NCBI RefSeq assembly: GCF_009730915.1
Contig: NC_052482.1
Location: forward strand, 21,685,912 to 21,749,911
Direction of reading: 5' to 3'
Length of the DNA: 64,000 bases
Origin: Dioscorea cayenensis subsp. rotundata
Lineage: Eukaryota; Streptophyta; Magnoliopsida; Dioscoreales; Dioscoreaceae
This document shows positions 57,994-64,000 of this stretch, one piece after another. The notes under the pieces were generated by a model. The model did not search any database, was not told the origin of the DNA, and was given only the letters and a program-made list of their open reading frames with translations. Position 1 is the first letter of the stretch. The number at the start of each line of letters is the position of its first letter. A program made the position numbers and the translations under genes.

Positions 57994-60900
57994 ATGGCAG
58001 TAGACGAAGCTAATAAGCAGGAGTACGTCCCCAAGAAGAAGAAACCATCAGAGGAAGACGAGAGGTATCAAATCCCGATTTCCTCTCTTTTTTTTTTATT
58101 CTCACTGTTTTCGTTCCCCTTGGATCCCCCCCTTCTTTGCGTTGACGTTTCATTCTGATTGGGATTGGATTGGATTGGATTGGATTGGATTGGTAGGAGG
58201 AAAAAGGTCACTCCTGGAAGCTTGATGAAAGCAATCATACGACCTGGCGGTGGAACTGAGCATCCTGGGGAGGGAGATCAGGTATTGACTCTTTAAATTG
58301 TTTATTTTGTTTCTATCAAAGCGTGATATTTCACAAACATTGGATGCCAAGACTAATCAAATCATGTCTCATCTCATGTGTTTTCTAGGTTGTTATCCAT
58401 TGCACCACTCGTACCTTGGATGGAGTTATCGTGAATTCTACAAGATCTGAACATGGAGGTATTTGCGCATTGAGAGCTTACAATATTGCATCATCTTTTG
58501 TGTGTGCGTGTATGATTATCATTTCTTATGAACTGCTTCGATTAACAAGTATTGGTTATGACTCCTTGACAAAAACTATGTCACTCTGCTTCAGTGTATA
58601 GTTAGTTAGTGTGAATGTGAAACACCTAGAGAGATGAGCTTACATGACAAGAGCTCTTTAAAGTCAATCAGGGACAAGTAATTTGGCTCACATGCTGTAT
58701 GTCTGTGTGTGTGTGTGTGTGTGTGTTTTTTTCTAAGACTGGTTTTTTTTCATGTGAAACCAATGTCAGACTTCTGATGTTGATTATATTTTCAGCTTTT
58801 GGTTTGGAAACTTATTGAACCTTTCTTACTTTTTTGAATGTAACAGGCAAAGGGAATCCTGTCCGGTATATCTTGGGGAAGAGCAAAATGCTGCTTGGAT
58901 TTTGTGAAGGCCTTCCCACCATGTTAAAGGGTGAAGTGGCAATGGTACTCCCTTTATCTTTCTAGACCAAGTCAAATATTTGTAATGAGGTTCATTGCTG
59001 TTGTTTCTATTCAATTTCTGGTAATATATATATTATTATAAAAACTATGTGGTCTTCTATTATATTAGATTTTTCTTTATTGTCCATGCAATCTCTCAGA
59101 AGCCATGCTTTATATTTACTTTGTGATAATGGTAAAATAAAAATGTCTTTCGGGAAGTCTTATTGGTGGACAGGATACTTCAGAGTTCTCTCCATCTTTT
59201 CTGTAATTTGTAATTTTAGGATATCAGCCATTGGTTACAATTTGTGCAAAATATCACATTATGTCTTCTTTTTAAATTCCATCTTATAATCTTTGCAGTT
59301 TAAAATTAAGCCAAATTTACACTATGCTGAGGATGACTGTCCCCTTCTGGCTCCCGATGGCTTCCCAAAAGATGATGAACTTCATTTTGAGATTGAGATG
59401 TTAGATTTCTACAAAGTCAAGGTGAGCATATTTATGTGTATTACTGATTGCTTGAGATATTTACAGGCTTCCATCCAGTCATTCAGTGTGAATTACTTCT
59501 AAATTCTAATTTACTGTGACTAGCTACCAGGGTGGGATGTTATTTGATATATCTGTATTATTTCCCTTTCTTAGCCTGATTTGCTTTTGTTGACCAGGTT
59601 GTTAGTGAAGATTTGGGGATCCTTAAGAAGGTATTTCATGTCCATCGAACTTTTCTCTCAACTTTGTACTGTATATGGTATCAGAGTAGTACTGCACGTG
59701 ATGCTGTACTAAATCATATCTTTATCAAGCTCCTTCGTCATGTTTAATTTATTGAGAACAATAGCTTATTCAATGGAAAATACAGATGCGGTAACATAAT
59801 TCTCATGTTCAGTTTATTTTCCGAATGATACTGCTATCAAATAGTTCTATCATCAGTTTTCACTTTCTGTTACAACTAAATTCTGATGGGCAATGATTTC
59901 TTTTTATTGTCTTCATTGAGTTTTTTGTTTTGTGGTTTTACTGTATTTAAACTGACTGTTTGTATAATAATGTATACTTATGCAGATTATTAATGAGGGC
60001 CAAGGATGGGAATCTCCAAGAGAACCTTATGAAGTAATATCTTGGTGATCACCTATCCTATTCTCTTTTACTGTTTGTGTCTTTAATAATAAAAAAGGAA
60101 CATTAAGTGTGAAGCTGGTCTATTGTGTCTATTAGCTCGCTGTGGACTTTTGCAACATTTGCTTTCTTACAGTAATCCCTTTGTTTATATGTTTCCTCAG
60201 TTACGATTGTCTTTTAAATGATAACCTCATCCCTATAACATTAGGAGATTTTCTTCTATGATTAGTTTTAGATTTCTGGGAGTCTTTACTCTGACTTTGA
60301 AATTTGGATAGTAGAGCCCTTCAGAGCATCACTTATCAGATACACGTATAACATGTGCGCTATGTAACTTGCAGGATTTCTGCAATGACGCTTCATGGGG
60401 AGGTAATTCTTCCATGTGCAAAGGAACCATTCCACTTCACTTTTGGCAAATCAGAGGTTTGTGAATAACTCCTTCCCGAGCTTCAATATGCCTAACCCAC
60501 TTCCATGCCATAGAAAAGTATAGTATGATAGGGGGGTTAGGAAGATTCGTGGTCTTTAGAAGTCCATAGCATATTGGACTGTACATGTTTAATTGAGGTG
60601 TTTGAATGGTGTGGACTTATCCTGAATAATTTAAATATTTCTGCCTGACTGATGCATCTATATGTAATATAATGGCCATTTCTATCCTTCTATTTTGTTC
60701 AAGGCATTACTTTGATACAATATGATTGAATTGCCATTTGTTTTATTTGGTGTGCTTAATTTTAACCAGCATAAAGATATCATAGTTACTTCTATATTTT
60801 TTTAAGTGATGATAGTCGGTGGTTGTAGTTTAGGTACCCAAGGGTCTTGAGATGGCAATTGGAACAATGACTCGAGGAGAGAAGGCTGCCGTATTTGTTT

Positions 60901-63900
60901 CAAATGCCTACTTAACTGAATCTCCTCTCATGAATATAACAGAAGACCTTGAAGGCGTTCAGTTTGAAGTTGAATTAGTTCATTTCATTCAGGTGCATTT
61001 ACCATTCCTTTATAATGCTATTCAACTTTTTCCAAATTGCCTCCATTGTAATCTGAGATATGCTTTGAAGGTGTTTCAGTGAATGCTTTTCCCTTTATTC
61101 GCCTTTTTGTTTCTAAGTAGTTGAAATTTTCTGTTTTGTGCGCTTAATATCTTCCCCTTCAAATTATTGCTGTCCACCTTTTAACTATTTTCTTCAAACT
61201 CCCTCTTTTATTAGCTCTTTTTCTTTAGGAATTACTTTCATCTAACACTGAATTTCATGGCAATAGGTGCGGGATATGCTTGGTGATGGCCGTCTTATAA
61301 AACGGCGGATTGTTGATGGAAGAGGTAAACATCTTTGTAACAATCTTGTCCACTAGTACAGAACCCTGAGTATTAGTTTTTATTGTTGATTCTTCTGCAG
61401 CAGTGGATCTCCTTAGAACAAGGACCAACATTATTCTTATTATGAAGTAGTCATGTTTTCATCCTTCGGCTCAACTTCTATTCACATGCTGGCATTGTGT
61501 TTGACATTTATTTATTTTTGTTTATTTGGATGCTTTTGTTACTGGATGATTAGGCGAATTCCCGATGGACTGTCCTCTTCAAGATAGCCTGCTAAAGGTG
61601 CATTACAAAGGCATGCTCCTTAATGAGGAAAAGACTGTCTTTTATGATACCAGAGTCGATAATGATGGTCAGCCATTGGAATTCAGTTCTGGTGAAGGAC
61701 TTGTAAGCTCTGTAACCATTGTCTGATCAAACAACTTTCCTGATATCACTTTTGATTTTTTTTTTTAAGGATTCTTACGTTTGTTGTCAGCAATGTTAGT
61801 TTCTTAGGTAGAGCAATCTTGTCAAGTCAGCTGTGGCCCTTGTATTACACTTAGTTTGATTTTTTCAGTTAGACCTAGGGGAGCTGTGTTCAGAGTCATT
61901 GATATGCTGGGATCTGCCTGAATGTCCAATGAACAAATCTGAAACTAGTTAGAGCTCGATGCTTTTTTCCTCCTTCAAGTTATATTTGGTGTACCTTTCA
62001 GGACAGTATCAGACTCTGCCACTTTCAAAGAAAGTGGTGCCTGACCATCCATCCTCACCTGTCTTGTATCATCAAAATTGCCTTGTCGTATCATATCAAG
62101 TCTCACTTGTCCATGGCTTTATTATGCACTACATCTTGTGGCAAGAATCTGTCAGCCATCATCTTTTAAGTACTTTTTTGGCTCTATTCTTTTTATATTC
62201 AGAATCTTTTCGGTGTAGTGTTATAGGATCATGTTGTTACAAATAGGAAACATCTTATTGGCACTTTGTATATCATCTGAGAGATCCATTCTTGTCCATT
62301 TCCCTGATTAAGGTGCATGGGTGCATAACTTTCATTTAGTTTTCTAGGATCTAATCTCTGTTTCAAATATATCAGTGAATGTGCCCCTGCGAACGCTGAT
62401 CAATCTTTAACTGGTTTTCTCTTGAATTTTTCTATAGGTTCCTGAGGGACTTGAAATGTGTGTGCGCTTAATGCTTCCTGGAGAAATATCTGTTGTCACT
62501 TGCCCACCTGATTATGCTTACGACAAGTTTTTGAGGTTACTCAAACTAAACATTTAGGTTTGTCAGAAAATATATTTGGCAAACAACTAAAAGATCGTTC
62601 TATGATCAGACCTCCTAATGTTCCGGAAGGTGCTCATGTTCAATGGGAGATTGAACTACTTGGTTTCGAAATGCCCAAGGTATGTGAATATCTTCTTGTT
62701 ATCCTATTTATTTATTTTGTCCACTTATTTTCCTAAAAGAAAAGTATTTATTTCTTTGCTTTATCTTTCAATTTCAGGACTGGACTGGTCTAAACTTTCA
62801 AAGTATAATGGATGAAGCAGATAAAATAAAAAGCACGGTATAGTATTTAGATTCTTGTATCATTTTCTTGTAGAGAGTAGTCACATAGTCTTTTTGTTGT
62901 TCCTAGTGAGGAATGATTTTCATTTAAACAACCAGTAGAGTTTATTCGTAAATACATACTGCTAATGGATGATATGCATTTAATACCAAAAAAAAAAAAA
63001 CAAAGAAAGGCTTTTTTGCATTTTGCTCATACCAGGCCAAGGCATTTCTAGCCTTAGTGTAATTGCTTTTAAGTTTACGAGTGACAATGTTTTACTGCGT
63101 TGTTTTATTTTCAGGGAAACAGGCTATTCAAAGAAGGGAAGTTTGAACTGGCTAGAGCAAAGTATGAGAAGGCATGTCATCTTTATCACTTGTAATCCTA
63201 TCAATGCAGTGTTTTTGTTTTTTTACCTTGCAGTAGATTACTGACCAGTAGGATGTGTTTTCCTATGCTTCTGTAGCATTTTATTATTTTATTTTTATTT
63301 TATTCTTTATTATTTCCTTTTTTGTGTTAGTCGACCTTGGTGATCACGTTTTTGTACAGGTGCTTCGAGAATATAATCATGTAAACCCCCAGGATGATGA
63401 AGAGGGGAAGGTTTTCTTGAATTCAAGAGTAAGCCTGCGGCTTCTTTATATTGTCATATATATATATATATATATAGTATATTCTTCTTGTGGTTTGATG
63501 TCTTCATTGAATCCAAATGTTTGACATAGTTAAATTAATCCCCTCCAAAGTTTCTGTTTTGGGCTTTTGTATTTGCTGCTGAGAAGTATTTCAGTATCAA
63601 CTATTTTGGATGATCTTATTTCTGATCGATAGTGCTCTGATCAATTGTGCTTGCAGAATTCATTACATTTGAATGTAGCTGTCTGTTACCAGAAATTGGG
63701 GGAGTACAGAAAATCAATAGAGACTTGCAATAAGGTATGGCTATTGCTGTAAAATCAATAGAACCACCAATCACCCAGTTGTTAAGGATGATTTTTTATA
63801 GTTCTCTGAATAATACTTTGTTATGGCACAGAATTATCATAGAACCATCATTAAACTGTGATTACATCATGTGTGTTCTCATTTGGAGGACAGGTGTTGG

Positions 63901-63995
63901 ATGCAAACCCTGTACATGTCAAAGCTTTATATCGTCGTGGGATGGCCTACATGCTAGGTGGAGATTTTGATGAAGCAAAGAATGATTTTGAAATG
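57994..63995 (+). CDS. PAS1: PASTICCINO1-like FKBP with TPR domain (3' end outside window)
   Basis: Eighteen exons read: 57994-58064, 58197-58281, 58389-58458, 58847-58944, 59299-59421, 59598-59630, 59986-60044, 60375-60456, 60834-60992, 61267-61324, 61554-61702, 62438-62535, 62610-62679, 62778-62837, 63115-63171, 63360-63428, 63657-63734, 63894-63995; the next donor starts at 63996. They give 507 residues of about 635. Three FKBP-type domains follow each other (VVIHCTTRTLDGVIVNSTRS; EPFHFTFGKSEVPKGLEMAI; LLKVHYKGMLLNEEKTVFYD), then TPR units (LFKEGKFELARAKYEK, YRRGMAYMLGGDFDEAKNDF). PAS1 is a scaffold of the ER fatty-acid elongase complex for very-long-chain fatty acids and affects cell division. 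The missing end should hold the last TPR and the calmodulin-binding/membrane part. Intron 15 begins GC (AAG|GCATGT). Confidence 0.94.
58157..58194 (+). repeat. GGATT pentanucleotide repeat at a splice acceptor
   Basis: About seven GGATT units end directly before the TAG acceptor of PASTICCINO1 exon 2. The run replaces the usual pyrimidine tract there. Copy-number change could affect splicing (inference). Confidence 0.8.
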
Positions 63996-64000
63996 GTATG

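Overview
The window is nuclear DNA of a flowering plant. The protein genes carry AG-bounded introns, several families are plant-specific (PRA1-A, RETICULATA-related, MIZU-KUSSEI1-like, DIR1-like lipid-transfer protein, ZmPK1-type receptor kinase, NPF transporter, PASTICCINO1), and one tRNA-Val(CAC) is of the plant nuclear type. The genes are not GC-rich, which argues against a grass. A non-grass monocot such as a yam would fit, but this is a weak inference and the species cannot be fixed from the sequence alone. Layout, left to right: the last exon of one aldo-keto reductase gene (468-551); a Mutator-type element with 9-bp target duplication (820-2049); a 5'-truncated LINE; a complete second aldo-keto reductase (3681-5800); two nested hAT-type elements (6331-8796); a SINE-like element; plastid-type uracil phosphoribosyltransferase (9803-13258) with a duplicated last-exon relic; PRA1-A (minus, 14538-16952); tRNA-Val; P5CS (17584-23470); an ILR3-type bHLH factor (minus, 24002-25146); an intronless S-domain receptor kinase (26660-29107); a repeat cluster in which a solo LTR interrupts a LINE (29866-34691); RETICULATA-related (35303-38362); MIZ1-like (39036-39803); an NPF transporter (minus, 40392-42947); 6.6 kb of AT-rich repeat-bearing DNA with a MITE and a second 9-bp-duplication element; a DIR1-like LTP (49560-50033); a cucumisin-like subtilase (minus, 50545-53685); a universal stress protein (minus, 55195-57111); and PASTICCINO1, which runs off the right edge (57994 onward). 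The genes do not form one pathway; several (P5CS, AKR, NPF, ILR3-like, USP, MIZ1-like) belong to families linked to stress, nutrition or water response, but nothing in the sequence shows co-regulation. No clearly new system was found. The most unusual points are: a receptor kinase that has lost its beta-3 lysine and two glycine-loop glycines; single-base frame breaks, each in a short T run, in otherwise intact P5CS and NPF genes; a probable Pack-MULE with captured, unidentified coding-like DNA; a hAT-in-hAT nest whose two target duplications resolve both insertions; and four GC-AG introns in four different genes. Exon boundaries were read by eye from splice consensus, frame continuity and family conservation; UTR limits are not determined.
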